DNA of 7,585 nt from an uncultured Bacilli bacterium (GCA_947591565.1 CANQDH010000046.1:1-7585), one strand, 5' to 3'. Shown: positions 1 to 5,956, counted from the stretch's first letter. A program made the numbers and translations. The notes: generated by a model not told the origin, from the letters alone.

Positions 1-470
1 TTCTTACAGGTTTTTGGCATGGTGCGGCTTGGAATTTTATTATATGGGGTTTATTTTTTGGCATCTTTTTGTTACTAGAAAAGTTCTTTTTTAAAAAATT
101 TCTTGATAAGCATAAATTGATAGGTCATATTTATACTTTGTTTTTAGTTATTATAAGTTTTGTTATTTTTAATGCACCTGATTTTAACTATATAATTAAT
201 TTTGGAAAAAGTTTATGTGGTTTAAATCATTTGCCATTTATAAATAAAGAAATTATGTATTATTTTAGAAGTTATTTTGTGATTATTATGATATCTATAT
301 TAGCAGCAACCCCTATACCTAAAGAGATGATAAATAGATTAAAAAAAGTTAAAGGATTAAAGAATCTTTTAGATATTTTGGAAATTATATATTATTTAGC
401 CCTTTTACTTGTTGTTACAGCTTTTTTAATCGATTCATCATTTAATCCCTTTTTATACTTTAGATTTTAG
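1..470 (+). CDS. MBOAT-family O-acyltransferase, AlgI-like (C-terminal part, 5' end outside window)
   Basis: This is the 3' portion of a multipass membrane O-acyltransferase that would carry acyl (usually acetyl) groups across the membrane for modification of a surface polysaccharide. The frame is open from base 3 to the TAG at 468-470, giving 155 visible residues. The first visible residues read LTGFWHGAAWNF, which contains the family's catalytic histidine motif (GFWHGA). Several hydrophobic segments follow, and the protein ends in SSFNPFLYFRF, the typical C-terminus of AlgI/PatA/DltB-like MBOAT proteins. A TTG at 69 could be mistaken for a start, but the conserved His motif lies upstream of it in the same frame, so the gene began before the window. 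It is followed after 14 bases by a DHHW-family gene, the usual partner. The family call is strong; the polysaccharide substrate cannot be deduced. Confidence 0.9.
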   Translation, partial: LTGFWHGAAWNFIIWGLFFGIFLLLEKFFFKKFLDKHKLIGHIYTLFLVIISFVIFNAPDFNYIINFGKSLCGLNHLPFINKEIMYYFRSYFVIIMISILAATPIPKEMINRLKKVKGLKNLLDILEIIYYLALLLVVTAFLIDSSFNPFLYFRF

Positions 471-477
471 AAGGAGG
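470..477 (+). promoter_or_regulatory. Strong Shine-Dalgarno site for the DHHW-family gene
   Basis: GAAGGAGG directly follows (and by one base overlaps) the stop codon of the acyltransferase and lies 7 bases before the ATG at 485. It fixes the start of the downstream gene and shows that the two genes are translated from one message. Confidence 0.8.
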
Positions 478-484
478 AATAGAC

Positions 485-1558
485 ATGAAAAATAAAATAT
501 TATCTATAAGTTTTTGTCTTATTATAGCCTTTTTTTGCTTTATAAATATTGTAACTAAAGATACAGAATTATCTTATACGGAAAGAAGAAAATTAAAAGC
601 TTTTCCAAATATAACTATCGATAGTCTTTTAAGCGGAAAAGCCATGAAAGAATTTGATGAATATACATTAGATCAGTTTGTTTATAGAGAAGACTTTAGA
701 TCACTTAAAACCCTTGTTAATTTAAATATTTTCCGCAAATTAGATAACAATGATATTTTTATAAAAGATAATTTTATCTTTAAATATGAATATCCTTTAC
801 GAGAAAATAAGGTTTTAGCCTTTACCGAAAAAATGAATAATTTATATGACACATATTTAAAAGATATGAATGTTTATTATGCTATCATACCTGATAAAAA
901 CTATTTTTTAAGTGATGATTATTTAAAATTAGATTATGATAAACTTTTTAAATTAGTTCAAGATGGTATGAAAAATATGCAATATATTGATATAACAAAG
1001 GCTTTAAATTTAGATGACTATTATTATACGGACACCCACTGGAAACAAGAAAAAATTCTCAAAATTGTGAAAATATTATCTGAATATATGCATTTTGATT
1101 ATACTGATGATTATAAGATACATACCTATAGTCCCTTTTATGGGGTTTATTATGGACAGGCTGCTTTAAAAACGAAACCTGATGTTCTTACTTATTTAAC
1201 AAACGATGTAATTGATAGTGCTACTATTTATGACATGGATAGTGATTTAACAACAGTTTATGAATTATCATCATTAGGTCAAATGGATTCATATGATGTT
1301 TTCTTGTCTGGTTCAACACCTTTTCTAACCATTACGAATAACAAGGCAAATACGGATAAAGAATTAATTATTTTTAGAGATTCATTTGGTAGTAGTCTTG
1401 CACCTCTTTTAATAAATGGTTATTCAAAAATAACTCTTATTGATATAAGATATATAAATCCTAATCTTTTATCTAATTATATCGAATTTAACAATCAAGA
1501 TGTTTTAATTTTATATAATACACTTGTTATTAATAATAGTGATACGATAAGAAAATAA
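485..1558 (+). CDS. DHHW / AlgJ-AlgX-like membrane-anchored protein of polysaccharide O-acylation
   Basis: A 357-residue protein with one N-terminal hydrophobic anchor (about residues 5-23) and an outside domain. An E-R-R-K-L-K-A-F-P stretch (33-41) resembles the conserved N-terminal motif of the DHHW family. YTDTHW at 181-186 supplies the Asp183-x-His185 pair, and FRDSFGSS around residue 300 supplies the matching serine. This is the same Asp/His/Ser arrangement as the SGNH-like acetyltransferases AlgJ and AlgX. The family takes acyl groups delivered by the MBOAT protein and places them on an exopolysaccharide or related glycan. It lies 14 bases after the MBOAT gene behind an excellent ribosome site, and the pair ends in a terminator. 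The family call is based on motifs and gene order; the glycan substrate is unknown, as no glycan synthesis genes are in view. Confidence 0.85.
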   Translation: MKNKILSISFCLIIAFFCFINIVTKDTELSYTERRKLKAFPNITIDSLLSGKAMKEFDEYTLDQFVYREDFRSLKTLVNLNIFRKLDNNDIFIKDNFIFKYEYPLRENKVLAFTEKMNNLYDTYLKDMNVYYAIIPDKNYFLSDDYLKLDYDKLFKLVQDGMKNMQYIDITKALNLDDYYYTDTHWKQEKILKIVKILSEYMHFDYTDDYKIHTYSPFYGVYYGQAALKTKPDVLTYLTNDVIDSATIYDMDSDLTTVYELSSLGQMDSYDVFLSGSTPFLTITNNKANTDKELIIFRDSFGSSLAPLLINGYSKITLIDIRYINPNLLSNYIEFNNQDVLILYNTLVINNSDTIRK

Positions 1559-1579
1559 AGTTCCATGTGAACTTTTTTT
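1557..1579 (+). terminator. Rho-independent terminator of the MBOAT-DHHW operon
   Basis: AAAGTTC (1557-1563) pairs perfectly with GAACTTT (1569-1575) across a 5-base loop, and the run of seven T residues (1573-1579) completes it. The last two bases of the DHHW stop codon are part of the stem. Confidence 0.8.
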
Positions 1580-1628
1580 GTATAAATTTTTGAAATATAC
1601 ATCATTATATTTATGGAGGCGATAAGCG

Positions 1629-2060
1629 TTGAAAGAAAATATTAATGCTTTAGATGAAATAAGTAAAGGAGCAAGTATGGGTAAAGATGCCATACATTTT
1701 GTTCTAGATAAGGTTGAAGATCAGGAATTTAAAGATGTTTTAATGAAACAATATGATGATTATGAGAATATATCAAATAAAATTAAGGATATATATAGTA
1801 AATATAATGATGATGATACACCTCATGAAACAAATGCTATGAATAAAGTTATGACCTGGTATGGTATTGAAATGAAAACACTTACAGATAAGAGTAATTC
1901 CAAAATAGCGGAACTTGTTTTGCAAGGAACTAATATGGGTATTATCGAAGGAAGAAAAATTTTAAATAAAAAAGAAGTTAATGAAGATGTTCATGATATT
2001 GTATCAGAATATGTTACAATGCAAGAAAGATGTGTTGAGGTGCTAAAAAAATTCTTATAA
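1629..2060 (+). CDS. Small helical protein of unknown function, possibly ferritin-like fold
   Basis: A 143-residue soluble protein with no signal peptide or membrane segment. It starts at TTG, supported by GGAGG at 1615-1619 nine bases upstream. The sequence is rich in Glu, Lys, Asp and Ile and looks almost entirely helical, with about four amphipathic helices (roughly 3-30, 32-60, 68-103 and 115-143). The central stretch MKTLTDKSNSKIAELVLQGTNMGI (82-105) resembles a family of uncharacterised 140-residue Clostridia/Bacilli proteins that I recall as four-helix, ferritin-like bundles; this is from memory and not verified. Classic paired E-x-x-H iron ligands are not evident, so I do not claim metal binding. 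The SDR gene follows after 26 bases, probably in the same transcript. The preceding terminator implies its own promoter in 1580-1614, but no convincing -35/-10 pair can be picked there. Confidence 0.7.
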   Translation: MKENINALDEISKGASMGKDAIHFVLDKVEDQEFKDVLMKQYDDYENISNKIKDIYSKYNDDDTPHETNAMNKVMTWYGIEMKTLTDKSNSKIAELVLQGTNMGIIEGRKILNKKEVNEDVHDIVSEYVTMQERCVEVLKKFL

Positions 2061-2086
2061 ACACAATCTAAAAAGGATGGATAATT

Positions 2087-2867
2087 TTGACTATTTTATA
2101 TACAGGTGCTCGAAGTGGCATAAGTCATTATGTTGTAAATAAATTGAAAGATAAAAATTATTTTTTATATATTAGGTGTTCATACTGAACAAGAAGAAAA
2201 ATATTTAAAAGAAAAATATTTTCATTATAAAAATATTAATGTTTTTAAACTAGATATTACTAGTATTAAAGATAGAGAAAAAATATCTAACTTAGATATT
2301 GATATTTTAGTTAATAATGCAGCGATTGGCGAAGGTGGCTCTTTATTAGAAATGGATTTTGATAGAGTAAGACAAAACTTTGAAACAAATGTTTTTTCTT
2401 CTTTTGAACTTGTTCAAATAGTTATGAAAAATATGCTTAAAAAGGGTAGTGGTAAGATTATTATTATGTCATCTCTTGCAAGTATTATTCCTATTAATTT
2501 TTTAGGTTCTTATTGTGGGACTAAGGCTAGCATTAGTCATATGACAAGAATCCTTAAAAAGGAAACGAAGTTATTAAATAAAGATATTAAAATAATTTTA
2601 ATTGAGCCAGGTATGTATTATACAGGATTTAATCAAGTAATGCTTGATAATAAGTATAAATATATGGATATTGATAGTTATTTTAAAAGTCAAATTGCCC
2701 TGATTAGAAAAAAAGAAAAGGTGCTTTTTTCTTTACTTGAAAAGCAAAGATTAAACTCTATTGGCAATAAAATTATCAAAACTATAGAAACAGATCATCC
2801 AAAATTTCTTTATAGAGCGCCATTATTTCAAAGTCTAGGGGCAAAAATATATAATATTTTTAAATAA
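2087..2867 (+). pseudogene. Short-chain dehydrogenase/reductase (SDR), split by a single-base frameshift
   Basis: An NAD(P)-dependent oxidoreductase of the classical SDR family, in two frames. The first part starts at TTG 2087 (AAAGGATGG at 2072-2080 upstream) and reads MTILYTGARSGIS, the nucleotide-binding TGxxxGI motif, before stopping at a TGA at 2189-2191. From about 2167 the next frame continues the family sequence without a stop to 2867. Dropping one T from the T6 run at 2161-2166 joins them into a normal 259-residue SDR. In that product NNAA is at 76-79, the catalytic tetrad is Asn101, Ser129, Tyr142 and Lys146 (YCGTK), and EPG follows later. The third glycine of TGxxxGIG is Ser13. Since all active residues survive, the shift may be recent, switchable, or a sequencing error. 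Without correction, translation gives a short peptide, or a fragment from ATG 2352 lacking the cofactor-binding end. The substrate is unknown. Confidence 0.85.
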
Positions 2868-2868
2868 A

Positions 2869-2904
2869 AACATATTAGATAAAATAACTAATATGTTCTT
2901 TTTT
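2869..2904. terminator. Bidirectional terminator between convergent genes
   Basis: AACATATTAG (2869-2878) and CTAATATGTT (2888-2897) form a perfect 10-bp stem with a 9-base loop. T6 follows on the plus strand (2899-2904), and the A-rich bases before it (2862-2870) give a T-rich tail on the minus strand. It can stop both the SDR transcript and the minus-strand gene. The last codons and stop of the minus-strand gene are inside the hairpin. Confidence 0.8.
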
Positions 2905-3489
2905 GATATGATAATCTTCTATCATATTTTTATAATGCATGAGAATATCTTTTTTCGCTAAATGGATGCATGTTTCATCATCAAAGGCATATTTATCTTT
3001 AAGTTTTTGCCTTTTATCTTTTATACTATCAAAAAGATAAAAAGCATCTAATTTATCTGAACAAAAACACAAGTATTTCATTAATTCCACCATACTTAAA
3101 TGTTTATTTTCTTTTAAAAAGACCTTTAGTTCAATGTCTTCTAACATTTTGATATTACTTATAAAATTATGGGTAAAGATTTTTTTGATTATTTGTTCAT
3201 AATAATCAAAAAAGGTATCATTTGTTAAATCATGTTTACTTAAAAGATATGTTTTCATTTCATCTAAAGTGCTTAATTTATGAAATATATTTATTTTAAC
3301 ACTTGAAAGCAAAGGAAAATAGTCATCAAAACGATTTAATAAATGATCTAGTAAAAGTAAAAACTGTTCATGGTTTTTTATTTTTTCGATAATATCATTT
3401 AGATAATCATTTTTAATTAAATAATACATAGATATACCATTTAGATATTCATGATTTAAAATTTGTTTTAATAAGATTTCTTTTTTCAT
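2875..3489 (-). CDS. Hypothetical protein, 204 residues, convergent with its neighbours
   Basis: I do not recognise this protein. It is the only gene here on the minus strand. The likely start is the ATG at 3489, because AAGGAG (3496-3501 on the minus strand) stands 6 bases ahead. An ATG at 3507 in the same frame would place that ribosome site inside the gene. The product starts MKKEILLKQILNHEY and is rich in Lys, Leu, Asp, Tyr, Phe and Ile. It appears mainly helical and cytosolic, with no signal peptide, no membrane segment, no CxxC pair and no known catalytic motif. The C-terminal 45 residues are strongly charged (a KDKRQKLKDKY stretch, then DDETCIHLAKKD). Coding is credible because of its length, a good ribosome site and a terminator placed exactly at its stop. 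Its upstream DNA holds an inverted repeat near the XRE regulator, which hints at shared control. Confidence 0.7.
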   Translation of the reverse strand: MKKEILLKQILNHEYLNGISMYYLIKNDYLNDIIEKIKNHEQFLLLLDHLLNRFDDYFPLLSSVKINIFHKLSTLDEMKTYLLSKHDLTNDTFFDYYEQIIKKIFTHNFISNIKMLEDIELKVFLKENKHLSMVELMKYLCFCSDKLDAFYLFDSIKDKRQKLKDKYAFDDETCIHLAKKDILMHYKNMIEDYHIKKEHISYFI

Positions 3490-3495
3490 TTTTTT

Positions 3496-3501
3496 CTCCT
3501 T
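3496..3501 (-). promoter_or_regulatory. Shine-Dalgarno site that decides the start of the minus-strand gene
   Basis: On the minus strand AAGGAG stands 6 bases upstream of the ATG at 3489-3487. It favours this start over the in-frame ATG at 3507, which has no ribosome site and would encode the AAGGAG itself as Lys-Glu. Confidence 0.7.
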
Positions 3502-3510
3502 ATACATTTA

Positions 3511-3540
3511 ATTGCTATTTGTAATATAATATATAGCAAT
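3511..3540. repeat. Inverted repeat, candidate operator/promoter upstream of the minus-strand gene
   Basis: ATTGCTAT (3511-3518) and ATAGCAAT (3533-3540) are perfect 8-bp inverted arms around a 14-base, A/T-only-but-one spacer. On the minus strand the region includes TATATA/TATATT-like -10 sequences, with a weak -35-like TTACCA 17 bases before the first. It probably contains the promoter of the minus-strand gene with a dimer-binding operator over it. The spacing between arm centres is about 22 bases, or two helical turns, as expected for two half sites on one face of DNA. There is no T-run suited to a terminator on either side. The binding protein is not known; the adjacent XRE regulator is the natural candidate. 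Confidence 0.45.
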
Positions 3541-3567
3541 CTTTCCAAATATTGGTAATTTTTAAAA

Positions 3568-3607
3568 ATGATTTTTTGATAAAAAGCTTGCTTATGAAGA
3601 AAATCAT
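3568..3607. repeat. Weak inverted repeat in the 3490-3669 intergenic region
   Basis: ATGATTTT (3568-3575) and AAAATCAT (3600-3607) are complementary across a 24-base loop, and the stem could extend by two weaker pairs. It lies in the largest gene-free stretch of the window (about 180 bases). I see no small ORF there with a ribosome site. In such AT-rich DNA this could be chance or a leader-RNA hairpin of the XRE gene. Confidence 0.25.
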
Positions 3608-3609
3608 AC

Positions 3610-3646
3610 GCTATTAGTTGACAGGTTAGGTTGTGGTTATCATTTT
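3610..3646 (+). promoter_or_regulatory. Possible promoter of the XRE regulator, overlapped by GCTATTAGT
   Basis: A perfect -35 hexamer TTGACA occurs at 3618-3623. At a 17-base spacing the -10 position holds only CATTTT (3641-3646), a weak match; TATCAT at 3638 is closer to consensus but only 14 bases away. GCTATTAGT (3610-3618) abuts and overlaps the -35 box, and related copies lie at 3514-3522 and 3982-3990. That placement would suit repression of the regulator by itself. The -10 element is uncertain. Confidence 0.35.
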
Positions 3647-3669
3647 AAAAAAAATATATCATAGTTGTA

Positions 3670-3948
3670 ATGAAGTTGGTGGTATCTTTGGAATTAAAAA
3701 CATTACTTGGTAAAAATGTTAAATATTATCGTTTTAAAGCAGGTCTTACACAAGAACAACTTGCTGAAAGGATAAATGCTAGTACAAATTATGTTGGTAG
3801 GTTAGAGCGAGGTCAGCATAATCCATCTCTTGCGAAAATCGAATTAATTGCTCATTCTTTAAATATTGAATCATATGAATTATTAATGAAACATACGGGT
3901 ATCGATAGAATACCAAATCGTCTTAAAGTAACAACAAAGAATAACTAA
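3670..3948 (+). CDS. XRE/Cro-family helix-turn-helix transcriptional regulator
   Basis: A small DNA-binding protein of 92 residues consisting of little more than one HTH domain. Residues 25-66 (GLTQEQLAERINAS, then YVGRLERGQHNPSLAKIELIAHSLNI) are the classic five-helix XRE fold, with the recognition helix around STNYVGRLERG. There is no sensor or enzyme domain after it, so it should act as a simple repressor or activator, likely a dimer. The start is not settled. ATG 3670 has almost no ribosome site, while TTG 3688 has GGTGG six bases upstream and would give an 86-residue protein beginning MELKTLLGKNVK, more usual for the family. A terminator with the stop codon in its loop closes the gene. 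Nearby inverted and direct repeats are likely targets. Confidence 0.88.
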   Translation: MKLVVSLELKTLLGKNVKYYRFKAGLTQEQLAERINASTNYVGRLERGQHNPSLAKIELIAHSLNIESYELLMKHTGIDRIPNRLKVTTKNN

Positions 3949-3963
3949 TGGTTATTCTTTTTT
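3936..3963 (+). terminator. Terminator of the XRE regulator gene
   Basis: AAAGAATAAC (3936-3945) pairs perfectly with GTTATTCTTT (3951-3960) over the loop TAATG, and T residues run from 3958 to 3963. The TAA stop (3946-3948) starts the loop. Confidence 0.8.
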
Positions 3964-3981
3964 ATTATATCATATTTATTC

Positions 3982-4018
3982 GCTATTTGTTTCCTATTTA
4001 AGACAAAAACCTATTTAA
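3982..4018 (+). repeat. Direct repeats upstream of the tandem-HTH gene, candidate operator
   Basis: CCTATTTAA occurs at 3993-4001 and again at 4010-4018, 17 bases apart. GCTATTTGT at 3982-3990 is an exact copy of the sequence at 3514-3522. A -35-like TTGTTT (3987-3992) and a -10-like TATTTA (4012-4017) are present, but with a long 19-base spacer. The region probably holds the promoter and control sites of the tandem-HTH gene; the exact elements are uncertain. Confidence 0.35.
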
Positions 4019-4053
4019 TTTTAAATTGGTGGGACAATTACAATAGGTGATGT

Positions 4054-4488
4054 ATGTTGTTAAGATATAGATTAATTAAAGATTTACGAGAAGATCATGA
4101 TTATAGCCAAAATGATGTTGCAACTTACTTAAAGGTCAATCGTTCAACTTATGCAAGCTGGGAAAATGGTGATAATTATATACCTTTACAGATTGTCGAT
4201 AAATTATCTATTTTATATAGTGTTCCAAGGTCTTTTTTACTTGGTGTTACAAAAAGGAAAAAACATCTTTCACTAGAACCTATGAATTATGATTATATTT
4301 TAAGAACATTTAATAAAATAAAACAGGAAAAAGGTTATACATATAAAGAAATTTCCGACAAAATAGGGGTATCAAGATCTAATTGTTATAAATATTATAA
4401 GGGTATATATAAAATGCCAACAAGTATTTTTATTCTTTTATGTGAATTTAATAATGTCGATATCGATGAAATTTGTTCTAAACCATAA
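4054..4488 (+). CDS. Regulator with two tandem helix-turn-helix domains
   Basis: A 144-residue protein with two XRE-like HTH units and no other domain. The first (residues 4-64) has the standard pattern: LREDHDYSQNDVATYLKVN, then YASWENGDNYIPLQIVDKLSILYSV. The second (about 80-142) repeats it in a more divergent form: IKQEKGYTYKEISDKIGVS, then CYKYYKGIYKMPTSIFILLCEFNNVDID. A short basic linker (KRKK, 67-70) joins them. One chain could occupy two half sites without dimerising, or the second unit may serve dimerisation. ATG 4054 is only 3 bases after AGGTGA (4045-4050); the next codon, TTG 4057, has better spacing, so the true start may be one codon later. No terminator follows, and transcripts may read into the desulfurase operon. 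The target genes are unknown. Confidence 0.8.
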   Translation: MLLRYRLIKDLREDHDYSQNDVATYLKVNRSTYASWENGDNYIPLQIVDKLSILYSVPRSFLLGVTKRKKHLSLEPMNYDYILRTFNKIKQEKGYTYKEISDKIGVSRSNCYKYYKGIYKMPTSIFILLCEFNNVDIDEICSKP

Positions 4489-4504
4489 ATTTATGTTAGA
4501 TTTG

Positions 4505-4533
4505 TTTACATTTAGGCGTATTAATGTTATAAT
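4505..4533 (+). promoter_or_regulatory. Sigma-A type promoter of the cysteine desulfurase operon (extended -10)
   Basis: TTTACA (-35, 4505-4510), a 17-base spacer, then a perfect TATAAT (-10, 4528-4533) preceded by TGT, which gives an extended -10. Transcription should start near 4540. This is the best promoter in the window. It leaves a leader of about 23 bases before the ATG at 4563, but only about 5 before the in-frame ATG at 4545, so it supports the later start. Confidence 0.8.
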
Positions 4534-4562
4534 TACTATGTGATATGAAAGTAGGAAATGAT

Positions 4563-5696
4563 ATGGTATATTTAGATTATTCAGCAACAACTCCTGTTAA
4601 TAAAGAGGTTTTAGAATCATTTGATAGAGCATCTTTAGATTATATTGGAAATCCTAATTCATTACATAAATTAGGATTAGATGCTAAGAAAATTATTGAT
4701 TCAGCAACGAAGCAATTAAAAGAATTATTACATTTACATAATGAAGAAATCATCTATACAAGTGGGGCTAGTGAAGCCAATAACTTAGCTCTTAAGGGTG
4801 TTTGTTTTAAATATGCAAATCGTGGTAAAAAAATTATTACAACGGAACTTGAACACTCATCTATTTATGGGCCCCTTAGTTTTTTACAAAGACATGGGTT
4901 TACTGTATCATTTGTTAATTTAGATGAAAAAGGTAGGGTTGATTTAAAACATTTAGAATCTTTAATTGATGATGAAACACTTCTTGTAACCATTTCGACA
5001 GTTAATAGTGAGACGGGTATTGTTCAGCAGGTTGATGAAATTGCTAAATTGGTAAGTAAATATCCTAAGTGTTTCTTTCATACGGATATTACCCAGGCTG
5101 TTGGTAAGTATCCTTTACCTCAAAATTTCTTTGAAAAAGTTGATTTTGCTTCTTTTTCAGCCCATAAATTTTATGGCCTTAAAGGCATAGGATGCTTAAT
5201 AAAAAAAGAAAGTATTAGTATCGAGCCTCTTATTCATGGTGGTAAAAGTACGAGTTTATATCGTAGCGGAACACCTACAACGGCTTTAATCGTATCTGTT
5301 TCGAAAGCCTTAAGACTTGCGCTTGACAATATAGACCAAAAATATGCATATGTTAAACAATTAAATACGAAAATAAAAGATGCTTTAAGTAAATATGCTG
5401 ATGTTAGTATCAATAGTAATGAATATTCGATACCACATATTTTTAATTTAAGTGTTTTAAAGATTAAACCTGAAACAATGTTACATGCTTTAGAAGAAGA
5501 TGATATATATATATCAACCCAAAGTGCTTGTTCAAGTAATAATACAAAATCAAGAGCTGTTTACGCTGTTACCAATAATGAAGAAGCATCTCTTCATAGC
5601 CTTCGCATTAGTTTGTCTTATTTGACGACTAAGGAAGAAATTGATACCTTTTTAGCTAGTTTTGATAAATGGTATCACAAATTAAATTTGAGGTGA
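4563..5696 (+). CDS. Cysteine desulfurase, NifS/IscS family (NifZ-like)
   Basis: A PLP enzyme that removes sulfur from L-cysteine, giving alanine and an enzyme-bound persulfide for Fe-S clusters or tRNA thiolation. All key residues are present in the 377-residue form: YLDYSATTP (3-11), the PLP-stacking His98 (ELEHSS), Asp175 and Gln178 (HTDITQAVGK), the PLP Lys202 (SAHKFYG), HGG...RSGTP (226-238), and the sulfur-accepting Cys323 in STQSACSS. The STxSACSS loop resembles, as I recall it, Bacillus NifZ, the desulfurase dedicated to ThiI and 4-thiouridine in tRNA, but no thiI gene is visible here. ATG 4563 is preferred over ATG 4545 because AGGA lies 6 bases ahead of it, the family begins MxYLDYxATTP, and the promoter leaves almost no leader for the earlier one. 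It heads an operon with two thioredoxin-fold genes. The exact sulfur acceptor is not known. Confidence 0.95.
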   Translation: MVYLDYSATTPVNKEVLESFDRASLDYIGNPNSLHKLGLDAKKIIDSATKQLKELLHLHNEEIIYTSGASEANNLALKGVCFKYANRGKKIITTELEHSSIYGPLSFLQRHGFTVSFVNLDEKGRVDLKHLESLIDDETLLVTISTVNSETGIVQQVDEIAKLVSKYPKCFFHTDITQAVGKYPLPQNFFEKVDFASFSAHKFYGLKGIGCLIKKESISIEPLIHGGKSTSLYRSGTPTTALIVSVSKALRLALDNIDQKYAYVKQLNTKIKDALSKYADVSINSNEYSIPHIFNLSVLKIKPETMLHALEEDDIYISTQSACSSNNTKSRAVYAVTNNEEASLHSLRISLSYLTTKEEIDTFLASFDKWYHKLNLR

Positions 5697-5700
5697 AAAG

Positions 5701-5955
5701 ATGGAGTTAATTGTTATAAGTTCGGTGTGGTGTCCTAGCTGTTTAATCATGCATCCAAGATATGTAGAACTTAGTCAAAAATATCATTTAACACTCACTA
5801 ATTACGATTATGATACTGATGCTAGTATCATAAGTAAATATCATGTTGGAGATATTTTACCAGTATGCATTATTGTCAAAGATGAGGAAATAGAACGCAT
5901 TATTGGTGAAAAAAGTATGAAAGAATTAAATAAAATAATAGAAAGTTTGATGTAG
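5701..5955 (+). CDS. Small cytosolic thioredoxin-fold protein (CPSC active site)
   Basis: An 84-residue thiol-disulfide protein, shorter than the usual thioredoxin of about 105. The redox pair is Cys11 and Cys14 in VWCPSC near the N-terminus, right after the first beta strand (ELIVISS). The cis-proline expected opposite the active site is Pro54 in ILPVCII, and a C-terminal helix (72-83) closes the fold. CPSC differs from the CGPC of normal thioredoxin and CPYC of glutaredoxin, and the residue after Pro54 plus one is another cysteine, Cys56. There is no signal peptide. It starts 4 bases after the desulfurase stop, with GAGGTG (5690-5695) as ribosome site, and is one base from the next gene. 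I infer that it reduces the membrane carrier encoded next, or relieves disulfide or persulfide on the desulfurase. Confidence 0.85.
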   Translation: MELIVISSVWCPSCLIMHPRYVELSQKYHLTLTNYDYDTDASIISKYHVGDILPVCIIVKDEEIERIIGEKSMKELNKIIESLM

Positions 5956-5956
5956 A

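Noticed and set aside
1578..1614. Promoter between the DHHW terminator and the helical-protein gene
   Set aside because: Candidate boxes (TTGTAT, TTGAAA with TATATT) have spacings of 22 or 10 bases, too far from 17 to support.
1511..1693. Minus-strand frame of 60 codons
   Set aside because: It overlaps the end of the DHHW gene, a terminator and the start of the next gene, with no ribosome site.
2077..2142. ATG at 2077 as start of the SDR
   Set aside because: It is in another frame and gives a meaningless short peptide; TTG 2087 opens directly into the TGxxxGI motif.
4484..4495. Palindrome CATAAATTTATG at the end of the tandem-HTH gene, as a terminator
   Set aside because: There is no loop and no T-run, and perfect short A/T palindromes are expected in this AT-rich DNA.
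4545..4562. ATG 4545 as start of the cysteine desulfurase
   Set aside because: It has hardly any leader after the predicted transcription start and no ribosome site; ATG 4563 fits the family start and has AGGA at the right distance.
5504..5517. GATATATATATATC palindromic run
   Set aside because: It lies inside the conserved desulfurase frame (Asp-Asp-Ile-Tyr-Ile-Ser) and is explained by codon use.
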